Source of the DNA: Antitrichia curtipendula
Lineage: Eukaryota > Streptophyta > Bryopsida > Hypnales > Leucodontaceae
Direction of reading: 5' to 3'
DNA length: 64,000 bases
Assembly (NCBI GenBank): GCA_951230915.1
Contig: OX579637.1
Coordinates: forward strand, 2,790,001-2,854,000
The notes under the pieces were generated by a model. It ran no database searches, was not told the DNA's origin, and saw only the letters and a list, made by a program, of their open reading frames with translations. The position numbers and the translations under genes are program-made. Below are positions 12,116-21,674 of the stretch, one piece after another. Position 1 is the first letter of the stretch. Every line of letters starts with the position of its first letter.

Positions 12116-14242
12116 TAGTTCTATGAAGCCACCCCATTGTCGATGGCGGAAGTGCCAAAAGGCTAGCCAAAGCTCAAGATGCCTTAGTCCATCCTCAGAG
12201 GTGCAATTTAATGATGTCCACCATGCTTTGATAGCAAGGTACCTCGTCTCTGCCTCTAGCATAGACGAGGCATTGCGATACTGGAGGCAGAGACGCTTGT
12301 GTTGGTCTTGCAATTCGTGCTTGATATATAGCTTTGTATGCTTTTCCAAGGACTAGGTCCAATGGAAGTAGCACGTCCTCTCGTGCCCTTCAATTGGAAC
12401 CTTGGGATCTCCGAAGCCGTGGACAATGCGCAGGGCATTCCAATTGGCTTGTGCACTATCCGCCATGAATCCTTTAAAGTATGGCTTTGGGATCCCATGG
12501 CGAGCCATGACATGGTTGAGGTTATGCCAAAACAGCACTTGAGCATCTTTGTCTTTGGATTGGAAGTTGCAGCAAGCAATGGTCATGATGCGTTGGTACG
12601 TCCCATCGTAAACGTGGCAGGCCATGGTGGTCCATTTAGAGACGCGCTTGACATGGTCGAATATGATGCACGCATGCTCGAGATCCTTGCCTGGTTACAT
12701 GCGCCGAACCAAATCGACTCCACTACCGGGGCCGACCTCAGACATCTTGAAGACGAAGACTTTGTCGGCTTTATCACCTTGGCCTGGGAACTGATTTCGT
12801 TGAATGTAGGCCCAAGTACTAACTCCCCTAAGCTTAGCAATGCCATCCATGACTCCTAATCTACGCATGTATTTGAAGGTCGTAACCTTGTTGCGGAGGT
12901 GAGGAGAGTTCAACTCCTTGCAACGATCAAAGACGGGCTCCAGTTCTTCTAATGAAAGAAGTTGATGTGCATCATTATCTTCACGAAGGAGGAACTCACC
13001 TACAAAGTCTTTGCTGGCCTCAAGGACAATTTTACTGTGCGTGGCTTGGGGCATCCTCTCGACGTGCTCTTCGATGAGCGCATTGATGCATTTGCTGTTG
13101 TCTCTGCAATCACCAACCTTGACAGGGTGCCGATGGTTGCCGATATGAATGCAGCCTCGTTGAGAAGAGTTCTTGCCGTGGACGTAGAAGATCTTAGCAT
13201 CGCAAAGTTCAAGGCATTTAGGAGGCTCTTTGCAAATCCTGCATACAAGAGTGGAGGTAATTGGTGGAGGACCACCAATGGAGAAGAGATCCTTGGTAAA
13301 GCTGTAGAAGTCGGTATCGTTCACCGTAGAGGTTCGGTGAGCACGTTGAAGGTAATTGCAGTTTTGATTCTGGCACTGAAGGTGGCCAAAGCAAGTTGAT
13401 GAGCGGAACACAAGGCCAAGGTCGTTGCTAATGTTGGTGGTCTGAGTTTTGGTCCAAACATGGCCATCGTACCGCTTGTCCATGCCCTCTATGGATTTGG
13501 CTTTGGTATGAGAAGATGAGGCTCCAACCGGGGGGAGGACAAACATTCGGGTACCATCAAACCGTGGGGGGAGGAAATTGACTTCTTCAATTTTCAATCT
13601 ATCGTAATCTAACTTCTTGAGGATGTTTTTACTACCAGGCATAGAACCTAGTCTACGTAGACATTGAACAATGCAATTGGGTGGATTGGATGAAAAGGAT
13701 ACCTGAGGATTTGAAAGTTTAGGGCGAGAAAGAGATGGGGTGACAAATGTGGAAGTCTTTGATAAACGAGTAGGATTCACAAGAGGAGTAGGGCAAGTGA
13801 GTGCATCTTCATCAGAGGAATCAGACAGATCAATGATTGGCTGCACACCAGGCTCACTTTTAACTCTCACTATTGGAAGGGTGTTGAACATGGAAATAGA
13901 GGATCGGAGTGGAGTAAGGCTTTCAGTCAATACCTCCATTTGAGAATTAGTGAGTCCATAAACCCTGTATTTTCCAACGCCCAGCTCCCAAACCATTGAT
14001 CCATTCTCGTCAAGCCTAGAATTCTCATGCATGGTTACAGAAAGCAAAGATGTAGCAGGATCAAAAATCTCGCGTTCGACCCAGATTGTACTTACTTGTA
14101 AAGAAAATCTGATGCTAAGGTGAAGGACAGAGACAGATGCAAATCCATCTTCGGCTACAGGAACAAGAATGGAGACCCCAAGGCCATGCGCACGAAGCTC
14201 AGCCATCTCAGCTATTGCAGGGACAGTGGACGATGACGCCAT
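12116..14242 (-). CDS. MULE transposase, exon 1: N-terminal and DDE core (two in-frame stops)
   Basis: The probable start is ATG 14242 (MASSSTVPAIAEM); an upstream in-frame ATG at 14416 would add a hydrophobic, UTR-like leader. The N-terminal half contains an acidic 'IIDLSDSSDEDAL' patch and a Cys/His-rich segment ('CRICKEPPKCLELC', 'GCIHIGNHRHPV') that looks zinc-binding. The catalytic part runs 'NQFPGQGDKADKVFVFKM', 'FDHVKRVSKWTTMACHVYD', 'GFMADSAQANWNALR', 'ERTCYFHWT' and 'WLAFWHFRHRQWGG', the order I know from MULE transposases of mosses and other seed-free plants. The Asp of HVYD and of MADSAQ are candidate DDE residues. In-frame stops: TAA at 12695 and TAG at 12353. Divergent from the methyltransferase-like gene, so the region between them should hold both promoters. 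Confidence 0.85.
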
Positions 14243-14960
14243 CAACAAAGAGAAGGAAAAGCTAAAGTGTAGAATACAAAGGACTATGCAATCAAGGAGC
14301 ACAAGAAAGCAAATGGACAAAAGGCGAATTTGATGATCTGGACATAGAGGAGGTAGTTCAAGATTTGCAAAGAGAGGTAGTACATAAGAGGAACTCGGAG
14401 CTGAAGCATTCTGCATTATTTATGAATAATGGGTCACTAACTACTAATAGACCCTATAATAATTATAATTCTGACAAAGAATTAGAAGAAATTAGAAGTA
14501 TTCTAGATAGCGCAATCATCAGTAAAGCCGTTGGCATCATCTAGCCGCCAGGCAACTGTAATAGTCAGGTAGAATTGATGCGCACTAGTTTTTTGAATTA
14601 GAACGGAGGCAACAAATAAATAATGACATGCAATCATGCCCTACAATTGGAATAGTTGCCATATTAAGAGTGGAATAGAGTAATCAAGAGCCTTGTCAAT
14701 CTAGAAGAGAATCTTGCAGACGCCAGTTGTTATTTGGAGGACACCCTTTAATTATAGCCTACTTTATAATTGGATTAATATCTTCTTAACGGTGATATTG
14801 TAACGTACGGCTGTTAGACACCGTGAAACCCTAAACCGCATGCAGTAGCATTATGTAGACAAAATTTTTTTAGTGAGGGATCATCTTCTGTGAACGGCAT
14901 TTGATGTCGTGAGAGTGCAGTGGTGGTCTGGGGGCATTGTAGGATTTGCAAGACGCACAC
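14243..14960. promoter_or_regulatory. Divergent intergenic region of the MULE
   Basis: The start codons of the transposase (-) and the methyltransferase-like gene (+) are about 720 bp apart and face away from each other. The region contains a telomere-like 'AAACCCTAAACC' (about 14826). No unambiguous TATA box was identified. A shared bidirectional promoter is an inference from layout alone. Confidence 0.45.
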
Positions 14961-15314
14961 ATGAAGGAACCAAGCCAATGTACAGTCTCTATGGTTGATC
15001 CAGCGCAGAAGCGCAAGAAAAGAAGGGGCGACACGACTTTTACCAACTCAAAGCAGAAGAGGCGAAATGAGTTGAAGAAGAAGGAGTTCCTGAGCATAGA
15101 AGAATGAGGGACACCTTCAGACTTAAGTGATCCAGTTGAGGGGAAAGTAGGTGGTTCTTGGAGGGCAGGGTGTAAGATTCGAGTTCTTAACCTTTTGCCA
15201 ATTGAGGAAGAAGTGGAGTACACAAGTTCACGAGCAATGGCCAAGAGTGACCAGCATACGAATTTGAATCAGAATGATTCTAATGAAGAAGAAATGGAGG
15301 ACTCTGTCAATACG
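14961..15314 (+). CDS. Methyltransferase-like gene, 5' exon (basic N-terminus)
   Basis: The open frame begins at ATG 14961 (MKEPSQCTVSMVDPAQKRKK) and continues to a donor at AATACG|GTAAGT (15314/15315). The early product is rich in Lys/Arg (KRKKRR, KQKRR, ELKKK), resembling a nuclear localisation signal, and ends with an acidic stretch (NEEEMEDS). A TGA at 15105 interrupts the frame. A longer minus-strand frame over the same bases (14870-15244) has no family resemblance and is taken as a shadow. Membership in the downstream gene is inferred from strand, splice sites and position inside the MULE. Confidence 0.5.
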
Positions 15315-15422
15315 GTAAGTTAAACTCATTTGTTATATGAGCCAATGGCATTATTGATTTTTCTGATTCAAATTGTAGTCAATAGCACTTATATTCTATA
15401 ATCATGTCAAATGTGTGAATAG

Positions 15423-15828
15423 GGAGAAGAGGGTAGCGGTGGTAGTGGGAAAAATTTACAAAGGGACCAGTGAGTTGGATTTTAGTGAACAAGAGCTGCC
15501 ACCAAGAGAAGATTTAGAAAGAAACAAAATTGTGGCTCATTCAAGTAAAAATTTTATACCATACATTAAAAGTGGGCAAGGAGCTAGTAAGCCCGCGGCC
15601 AGGGCCTCAGTAGGGCAAGGGACGTAGCAAGCCAAGGAAGACACTGGAGGGCCACGCAATCGTGCCATTGTTCTCACTGAGCACAAAAGCTACTTGAGGC
15701 GTGGTGCAACTTTGGAAAAAGTTGGAGAGAGGCAATGTGAGCATGAGAGACAGAATATGGAGGGGGACGACAATGCAAGTGGGACGCCAATGGGCGCAAG
15801 TGGAGAGAGATTCTTGAATGCACTTGCA
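15423..15828 (+). CDS. Methyltransferase-like gene, second exon (charged linker)
   Basis: Bounded by an acceptor at 15421-15422 and a donor at 15829 (TTGCA|GTGAGT). It encodes a charged, low-complexity segment with 'EQELPPREDLERNKIV', 'FIPYIKSGQG' and, after an in-frame TAG (15625-15627), 'TEHKSYLRRG'. No domain recognised. The true phase relative to the previous exon is uncertain because the exon-exon frame meets a stop early. Confidence 0.4.
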
Positions 15829-16046
15829 GTGAGTATCAAATGGTCTTGGTTTTTTGAATTTCTATGAATGCGCAAGTTTCTTCTATTGCTTGCCGGCTTC
15901 TATTCCTCATGCGTTTCACGGCTGCAATTTGCTACTCCACCAGTGCTGCCCGTGGCTCCATGATTGCAGTCTAAAGCTTTGTGCAGTTTTGCACTAGTCT
16001 CGTACAGAGTTCATTAGGGTTATAAGAGCATCGGAGGGGTGAGGTG

Positions 16047-17556
16047 GGGGAACCTGGCGGTTCCGTCGGGTTCTCTCTACTGGTCTTTTTTCTTCAATTT
16101 TATTTCAAAAAGTGAAATTCTTGTCCATTTGATCTTGTGCTTGCAAACGTGGGGCTAGAGAAGGGGTGGCTATTATGAATTTGTGACAACAAGACGATGC
16201 CGTGAGGTCACAACATGTTGTGTCGTGACGGACCCCTATTACAATACAATAGGGTGAATCTAGGAAGAATAAATTTTTTACCCCTTTGCCACGGTGTCTA
16301 TCCTAAGTGGCATACACTTATGACGTGTCAACCCGGATTTCCTTTAGTTTTGGTAAACTTTTCCTTTACTGTCTCGACGTCTCCCCGGGGGGAAAAATTT
16401 ACTAAATATAGTAAGTTTTGGATTCAGGATTTAAGGGGAAATTGCTATATTTGGGTGGGGGGATGTATATAGAGGATGAGGAAATGGATGAAGTAGACGG
16501 ACGGCAAGGAGAAGAAGAGAACGATGACGACGTAGAAGAAGGGAGACAAGTGTCCGCAAAGGGCATTTCTAATCGACGGAGAACAATGGCGAGCGACGCG
16601 GAGAAGAATGGCGTTGCTGTGGAATCAAGCCGCGATGCTTTCCTTGCGGCTGTAGAGGTTAGTTAGAGCTTCTTTGCTTTGTGAATTTGTGCTTTGCAAT
16701 TTAAGTTCAGCTTGCATGCGGGTGTTTTTTGAGCCGCCTTCCCTCAAGTTTAGGGTTTGATACAAGTGCAAAGTCAAAACTTACTATTAGGGTTTCATGT
16801 CAAGGTTGACGCACCACCTTGAGGAATCCCGCGGAACCGCGGGGTTCTCCCAAGTCAGCCGTGCACATTGTCGGCCGCTCTCAATGTCGGCCGTGAGGTG
16901 ATTTTAGGCGCCATGGTTTGGTGCTCACAGGTGCCGCATTGCAACTTTTGAAGGGCCGCAATGTAGAGTTTCGGAATTGCGAGCAGTTTTAAAATTCTTT
17001 GCAGTCACGGTTTCATGTGTTCAATCATGTGCGTAGTTGGTTGAGGCATCAACTGGGGAACCTTGCGGATCCACGAGGTTTCCCTAATTTGGCCATGCAC
17101 AGTATCAGCCTCGTTTACTTCCCACAGGCATTGCAAATATAGTTTAGGATTCCTTGCACTTTGGATTTCATTGGTTTAGGGTTTAGGTTTCAATATCAAC
17201 TGAAGAAACCGGGCGGAACTGTAGAGTTCCCTTAGGCCATGCCCTTTCTTCATTTGTTTTTCAATTCTTAACTTTGAATACTCTTTGAGAAACCCCGCGT
17301 TTCCGCGAGGTTCCCTCAAGCTGACCTATCTTGCTTTTTCTTGTTCATTTTCAACAGTTTTGTGCTTATTTGTTCTATTTGAGACTAATCCTACGTGGAT
17401 CACAATGAATGTAGGGAAATTCCGACTTCTTTATGTAGTTTCGCCTTTTTTGGAAGTTGCTTTTGCCATTTTAATGTAAAATACTTGTTCTTCAATTCCA
17501 TCTTCAGGCTTTTTGAGACACTCTTGATTAACTCCGCGGTTCCGCCGGGTTCTCTA
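16047..17556. repeat. Dispersed GGAACC-GCGG-CCGC-GGTTCC palindromes in introns of the methyltransferase-like gene
   Basis: Six copies of a 25-33 bp imperfect palindrome, close to GGGAACC..GCGGAACCGCG.GGTTCCC, at about 16047-16075, 16820-16852, 17053-17085, 17203-17235, 17286-17318 and 17527-17556. All lie in intronic DNA and none in a predicted exon. The copies differ in sequence but retain opposing GG(A/T)..CC and GGTTC halves. The intervening DNA is not tandemly repeated. Confidence 0.75.
16473..16657 (+). CDS. Methyltransferase-like gene, acidic exon
   Basis: An acceptor at about 16471-16472 and a donor 'GTAGAG|GTTAGT' at 16658. It encodes an acidic tract (EDEEMDEVDGRQGEEENDDD) followed by 'SNRRRTMASDAEKNG' and 'SSRDAFLAAVE'. 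Low complexity, no domain recognised. Two large introns with palindromes flank it. Confidence 0.5.
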
Positions 17557-17598
17557 CTACTGTGTATCTTTGTTCTAATTCATGCATTCTGTTGACAG

Positions 17599-18110
17599 GA
17601 GTCCAGGGAGATGGACCTTTTGCAGTCCTTGGAGATTGTTCCATCTCAGCTTGTCTTTGCTCCGGAGCCACCTGCCCCAAATTTTGTAGCAGTGAGCAAC
17701 GACATTGCTATTGGGAGGCAAGAGGTAATTGATTTGGAATATTTGGTGATTGGAGTATTTGGAGTATTTGGTGATTTGGAGTATTTGGTGATTTGGAGTA
17801 TTTGGTTCACACGGGCATCGATCTGCTCTTTGCAGATGTGCCCGAAAACCTGCGTGTGCCACGGATCTCTACATGCTCCGATGATATTCCAACTTGGAAC
17901 AGGCGGTCTACTTCATACTTTGAGGTTCTGTTTGCCTTTGCAGATGCCAACCTCCATGACGACAGCATCCTCGTCTTCACTCATGCCGCTGATCCCGATG
18001 TATCAAGGGATATCCACAATTGGGCACACACTATGAACTTCTACGTGGTTGAAGATTGGTTTGGCATGAACAACCTCGACCTTCAGTCACCCATGATTCC
18101 TACGGGAGTG
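17599..18110 (+). CDS. Methyltransferase-like gene, motif IV exon (degenerate DPPY)
   Basis: Starts after the acceptor 'GTTGACAG' with E-S-R-E-M-D-L-L-Q and ends at the donor 'GGAGTG|GTACGT'. After about 40 residues comes 'IDLLFADVPENLRVPR'. This matches the context of the catalytic motif IV of N4/N6 DNA methyltransferases (DLIFADPPYN-like), but DPPY is replaced by D-V-P-E. Downstream are 'IPTWNRRSTSYFEVLFAFADANL', 'ILVFTHAADPDVSRDIHNWAH' and 'VVEDWFGMNNLDLQSP'. A purine-rich 17-bp tandem repeat (17748-17806) shifts the reading frame just before motif IV. Loss of the second proline and the aromatic residue makes catalysis unlikely. Confidence 0.65.
17748..17806 (+). repeat. 17-bp minisatellite inside the methyltransferase-like exon
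   Basis: GGAGTATTTGGTGATTT-type units repeat over about 59 bp. Before and after it the two frames match if 59 bp (not a multiple of 3) is removed: V-I-D-L-E-Y-L joins to V-H-T-G-I-D-L-L-F. I read it as a local expansion that broke the gene rather than a small intron, though an intron is a possible alternative. Confidence 0.6.
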
Positions 18111-18197
18111 GTACGTTTTTCTCCCTCTACTTTAAGTCAAATTTTGTTGCATTTTGTCGATTCATTGATACTAACACATTCATGTTCATTTTTTCAG

Positions 18198-18445
18198 ACT
18201 CGCAAGTTCTTCATCAAAGTGTTAGTTCGGGTAAACTCTGTTCTTAAGGTTTAGAGCACAGCTTTTGATAAGATGGGTTACAACCTCCAGAGGGATGGTT
18301 GGCTCAACAGTTTTACGGATGAAAAAAATCAGGCTATGAGGGAGGACGGCGTGCCTTGGAGAGAAACGTCACGAGTTTTATTCCATCCTTTTTTCCGCCC
18401 TCACCGACAAGGACGACATCGTGATGGATTGGCAATGCGGTCTAG
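18198..18445 (+). CDS. Methyltransferase-like gene, exon ending in motif I
   Basis: Acceptor 'TTTTTTCAG' at 18189-18197. It encodes 'TRKFFIKVLVRVNSVLKV', an in-frame TAG (about 18252), 'STAFDKMGYNLQRDGWLNSF', a one-base frameshift near 18362, then 'EFYSILFSALTDKDDIVMDWQCGLG' up to the donor at 18446. The last part matches the AdoMet-binding motif I environment of beta-class methyltransferases ('D.VLDPFCGSG'), here D-W-Q-C-G-L-G. Motif I following motif IV is the permuted beta-class order. Confidence 0.6.
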
Positions 18446-18542
18446 GTTTGTTTTCAATTTCTTTGATTTTTAGTCTTCCACTTTCCACTACTTTAAATTA
18501 TTTGTGTTACAACTTCTCACAATGTGGTTCTAAATGTTTTAG

Positions 18543-18748
18543 GTGCTTCTATAAAAGCGTGCCGCGCACTTCAGCGCCATATTGTGGCTCTCAAGGCGGA
18601 TTTCGACATTTTCGACGCCCTCCTCCTACCCATGCAAGACCTTGACCCAGAGACTACTTTCCATCAGGTTGCCCAACCGCGAGGGTCTGTTTTTGCTCCG
18701 CCTCCTCAGAAGATGGCAAAGCGCAACTTCGATTTGCTCTGTGCATAA
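18543..18748 (+). CDS. Methyltransferase-like gene, last exon
   Basis: Acceptor AG at 18541-18542; stop TAA at 18746-18748. It begins 'ASIKACRALQRHIVALKADFD', which in methyltransferases corresponds to the helix and acidic strand end after motif I ('T..AA..LGR..IGIE'), and continues through 'LLPMQDLDPETTF' to 'KMAKRNFDLLCA'. Splicing to the previous exon is in phase. Confidence 0.6.
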
Positions 18749-18805
18749 GTTTGTTGTTTGAGTTCTTCTTTGTTTGTTTGTTTGTAGTTTCTTCTTCTCT
18801 GTTCC

Positions 18806-19330
18806 TTGTTTCTTCTTTCTACTTATTTATATACTTTTCTTGACTATTCAGAGTTCCAAGGGAGAGTCCAATTCGTGTCCTCATTGTGGACATGTTTGCA
18901 AGTCCTCCTAAAGCATTCGAGCTCCCTCCATATGCTAGTAGGATTGCACATCAGTTTGCAGGGGCACCATCACCATCCCCTACTCGTGCACGCAGTTTCA
19001 ATAAGCGTGTCTTGGAATACATAGATCTAGAGGCTAAGTAGGGGGATGATAGTGGTAGTTCTAGCCGTTGATGAGGCCTTCTGGATTTAGTGACCTGAGC
19101 TCCTATGCTTTGTTTTGATTTGGATTTTATATGAGTTGGGATTTGGTTTTATTTATGTGTATCCTTGCAAGTCTTCTTGTACTTTATCTTGGAATTTTGA
19201 TTGCAAACTTGTTTTGATGACGTCAGCCCTAATTGCATCCTTACACCATAGAAAAATAATTCTACAAAGTCCTTCATTAGAAATTCAGTATTCAACGCCT
19301 TTAGATTTTACTTATAGCTAGATTTAATTA
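18806..19330. other. 3' flank of the methyltransferase-like gene
   Basis: T-rich sequence followed by a frame with 'SSYAF'-like low-complexity content and several stops. Probably 3' UTR and decayed DNA of the MULE. No separate gene seen. Confidence 0.4.
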
Positions 19331-19334
19331 GATG

Positions 19335-19620
19335 TAAGAATTCCACGGAATTAGGGTACATTTCAAACAAAATCTTGGCAAATAATTTTTGAAAATCCAC
19401 GGCATTGGAGCACCTTTCCCAAAATCTCGGCAAATGTTTTTTGAAACTTCATAGAATTGGGGTACATTTTAAACAAATTTGGCTTTAAATAACTCCAAAT
19501 TCCACGGTAATAGGCACTCTTTATGTCGAAATTGATTATCAAAATTTGAATTCTCCACTCTCCAAAATCCGCTCTCCGCTCTCTGCTCTCTACTTTCCGC
19601 TCACACTAGTAAGTTTCCCG
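19335..19620. repeat. Right subterminal repeats and right end of the MULE
   Basis: Three degenerate 50-60 bp units with 'TTCCACGGAATT(A/G)GGGTACATTT' (about 19338, 19399, 19448) and then 'TTCCACGGTAATAGG'. These are inverted relatives of the left subterminal words. The element ends in CTCTCCGCTCTCTGCTCTC and 'TTTCCCG' before the target duplication. Confidence 0.65.
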
Positions 19621-19629
19621 CATAGGTCA
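19621..19629. repeat. 9-bp target-site duplication, right (CATAGGTCA)
   Basis: Exact match to 9594-9602 directly abutting the right end of the MULE. Confidence 0.9.
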
Positions 19630-19755
19630 TTGGGCAGCACCAAGTCATGCATGTCTCTTAGTCGCTCATACGAATTGAATGGGAATCGAACTCGGACCGC
19701 CTAAATGAGATAAATAACCCTTACAACCAACTGCAGAGCTCATGACTTGGTATTC
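19621..19755 (-). mobile_element. tRNA-related (SINE-like) repeat, distal part
   Basis: Read on the minus strand it contains 'GAGCTCTGCAGTTGGTTG', resembling an RNA polymerase III A box, and 'GAGTTCGATTCCC', resembling a B box, about 45 bp apart as in tRNA-derived SINEs. The rest of the repeat is 9498-9602, separated by the MULE. A colinear relative lies at 38490-38725. It is not a functional tRNA: no acceptor stem could be built. The repeat might instead be part of the 3' end of the DUF7869 element, since both copies sit there. Confidence 0.6.
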
Positions 19756-20010
19756 AATATGGCATGATCTCTATGTATATTAATGAAAACATTGATCTCC
19801 GAACTTCAATTCATGTTGATTAAAGATTCTATGTGTCACTACACTCTCATTTTAATGGAAATTGCACTCAAAAACTAATAATTATGTTATTTGTCAACCT
19901 AAATTATCTATAGAAATTCCATTTGTATTGAAATTAAAATCGACAATATTATTTTGGGAGGGTCCAATACTCCCAAAATTTTGAATATGATGTTAATTCA
20001 ATTTTTCTAA
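19755..20010. repeat. 3'-terminal homology shared by DUF7869-type copies A and B
   Basis: Colinear with 38725-38970, for example 'CTCTCATTTTAATGGAAATT' against 'CTCTCATTTTAATAGAAATT', and 'GACAATATTATTTTG'. It ends in a hairpin, ATTTTGGGAG...CTCCCAAAAT (about 19951-19979), with an equivalent ATTTTGAGAG...CTCTTAAAAT near 38908-38937. Homology fades just beyond the hairpin, so this may mark the element's 3' end. Confidence 0.6.
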
Positions 20011-20133
20011 TCTTAGTACAAATATCTAGAAAGCAGACACCCACGTAGAAATTATTTCAATAATACAATTAGAAAAGCTCTCCTCGTAGAAATTGTTTAC
20101 ATGAGTTGATTCCAGAACTCATGTCAACTTTAC

Positions 20134-20500
20134 ATTTAGGTCAAGCCAACCTAAATGTGTAAGATTGTTCACTTCACTTGACATCATACTTGATTACCAT
20201 TTCTTTATTAGCAATGCAACAGAGTCCGCAGGCTTTAGATGACACAAGAAAACTCTAAAATGCTGGTAGATTTCCGTTGTTCTAATTTAGGTCAAATTGA
20301 CCTAAAGTAAGTTCCAGAAGAGAAAGTCTTTACGACATACAATATCGGTCCCAGTAGTGCTCAATTAAGATACCCTTTAGGACGAGTCGACCTAATCGTC
20401 CAGTGATACAATCACATGTACTATGTCCAAGCTTTAGGTTGAGTTGACGTAAATTATGTAACATAACTAGTGTTTTACGATGTCAGTTGACTTAATTTTC
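20134..20500. repeat. AGGTCGAGTCGACCT-type palindromes downstream of ParB/FCP1 copy 1
   Basis: Palindromes near 20134-20156, 20286-20306, 20376-20395 and 20433-20453, plus a degenerate one near 20483, each of the form TTTAGGTC-N5-GACCTAAA. The spacing is irregular. They lie about 1.2-1.5 kb 3' of the last exon of copy 1. Confidence 0.8.
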
Positions 20501-20509
20501 TCCGTTAAT

Positions 20510-21670
20510 TTAGGAATTACAGAAAGAGCTTGATGTTTCCTCTTGTTTCCAAAAATTACGGCGATATAATCGGGTATTTTAGATCTGCACTAGAGAATTC
20601 TTAAGCATTGCAGGGGTCTGAACAATCTCGCATACGATTCACATCATTGATTAACACCACAGCATCTGATTAATATTGAACAAGACTAAAAAAAAATACA
20701 AATGGAAGGTGCAGCTGAGAGGACTTGTGCATCTTCTGCGTAAACCTTGCACTGAAACTGAATGTGATTTTTCCGTGTGCAACAGGATTCCTGCATGTCA
20801 TACCTAGAGCTCAAAGAGCCTCAACAAATTACAGAACATAAGTCACCGATGTTCCCTACTAAGCAATTTGCAACGAGCTCTAAGAAATCCTTAACAAGGT
20901 AAGAAGTTAACCAAACATGCAAAATGCAGGTAGAACGAAAAGAACACTGCCTACACAGAGTTGCAAATGCGTTTCCAAAAGTATGAAAAGAGGAGTCATT
21001 GAAGTGAACGTCGATAGAAGTCGAGCACTTCCTGGCGAGAATAGAGACGGCGGGAAGTACAAAGCTTACATTCAAATTTGAAAATGTCAAACCGAAAAGC
21101 AAGGTTGTTCATCGGAATTCCCTAAGATACCTCTATTGTTCATGGAGAAGAAAACAGGGGTGGTACGTGGGCTCCGTTCTCCCATCGCCTTATTTAGGGC
21201 CAAAGGATCAATAGAACTCTACATTCTATCGGATTCTCTTTTTTGGATTTAGAGAATGTTTCCAGAACTCTTTTTTTAACACCAATATGAAATTTTCACT
21301 ACCATTAACGTTATATTCATTAAAATGAGAGGATTCCACTGAATTGGGAGCAATTGAGACGAAGTAATTGGAATACAATGCATTGAAATATAGTAGACAT
21401 CGGTGTGAAACATATAATAAGTATCATTAACAAGTACAATATCAGCCTACTATTATGAAGACGGGAACACAAAAATCAAACAATTGTGTCTTCCCTTGTA
21501 CACTTGATTGATTTATACAATCACGTGATATTTTTTTGGCGTAAACGCCTTGTAAAGTTTTATCACAGTGTACGTAATTACTGCGAGTGTGATTCACTGC
21601 AGAATTGCAATGTAAGTAATCTGTGGAGAGAGCTTGTATACCTCTAGACTACAACTCTACAATATGAACA
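20510..21670. other. Gene-poor stretch 3' of ParB/FCP1 copy 1
   Basis: A 93-residue minus-strand frame (20821-21102) has no recognisable motif and no splice or homology support. I see no other structure. It could hold 3' UTR or a further exon of copy 1. Confidence 0.4.
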
Positions 21671-21674
21671 TGTC

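Larger units (their letters stand above)
9603..19620. mobile_element. Mutator-like element (MULE), 10,018 bp, two divergent genes
   Basis: Delimited by the exact 9-bp duplication CATAGGTCA. The left end reads GGACGACATTGCTATGTGAG. The right end, reverse-complemented, reads CGGGAAACTTACTAGTGTGA. Both then run into purine-rich 'GTGAGC...AGAGAGCGGA' sequence, so the terminal inverted repeats are degenerate, about 50 bp. Subterminal 'CCGTGGAATTT' words recur in opposite orientation (about 9783 and 9889 on the left; about 19340, 19400 and 19500 on the right). Inside are a SWIM-type MULE transposase (10570-14242, -) and a methyltransferase-like gene (14961-18748, +), with start codons about 720 bp apart. 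Removing the element restores a sequence colinear with the flank of copy B. Confidence 0.88.

Noticed and set aside
12338..13399. Plus-strand frames of 145-173 codons within the MULE transposase
   Set aside because: They overlap conserved transposase motifs on the minus strand and have no motif of their own.
14870..15244. 124-codon minus-strand frame as a gene
   Set aside because: The plus strand here gives a better model (ATG 14961, basic N-terminus, GTAAGT donor), so the minus frame is taken as a shadow.
19640..19755. Functional tRNA gene
   Set aside because: Only A- and B-box-like words are present; no acceptor stem or full cloverleaf can be formed, and the sequence is repeated in an element flank.
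20821..21102. 93-codon minus-strand gene
   Set aside because: No recognisable motif, no counterpart in copy 2 and no convincing splice context.
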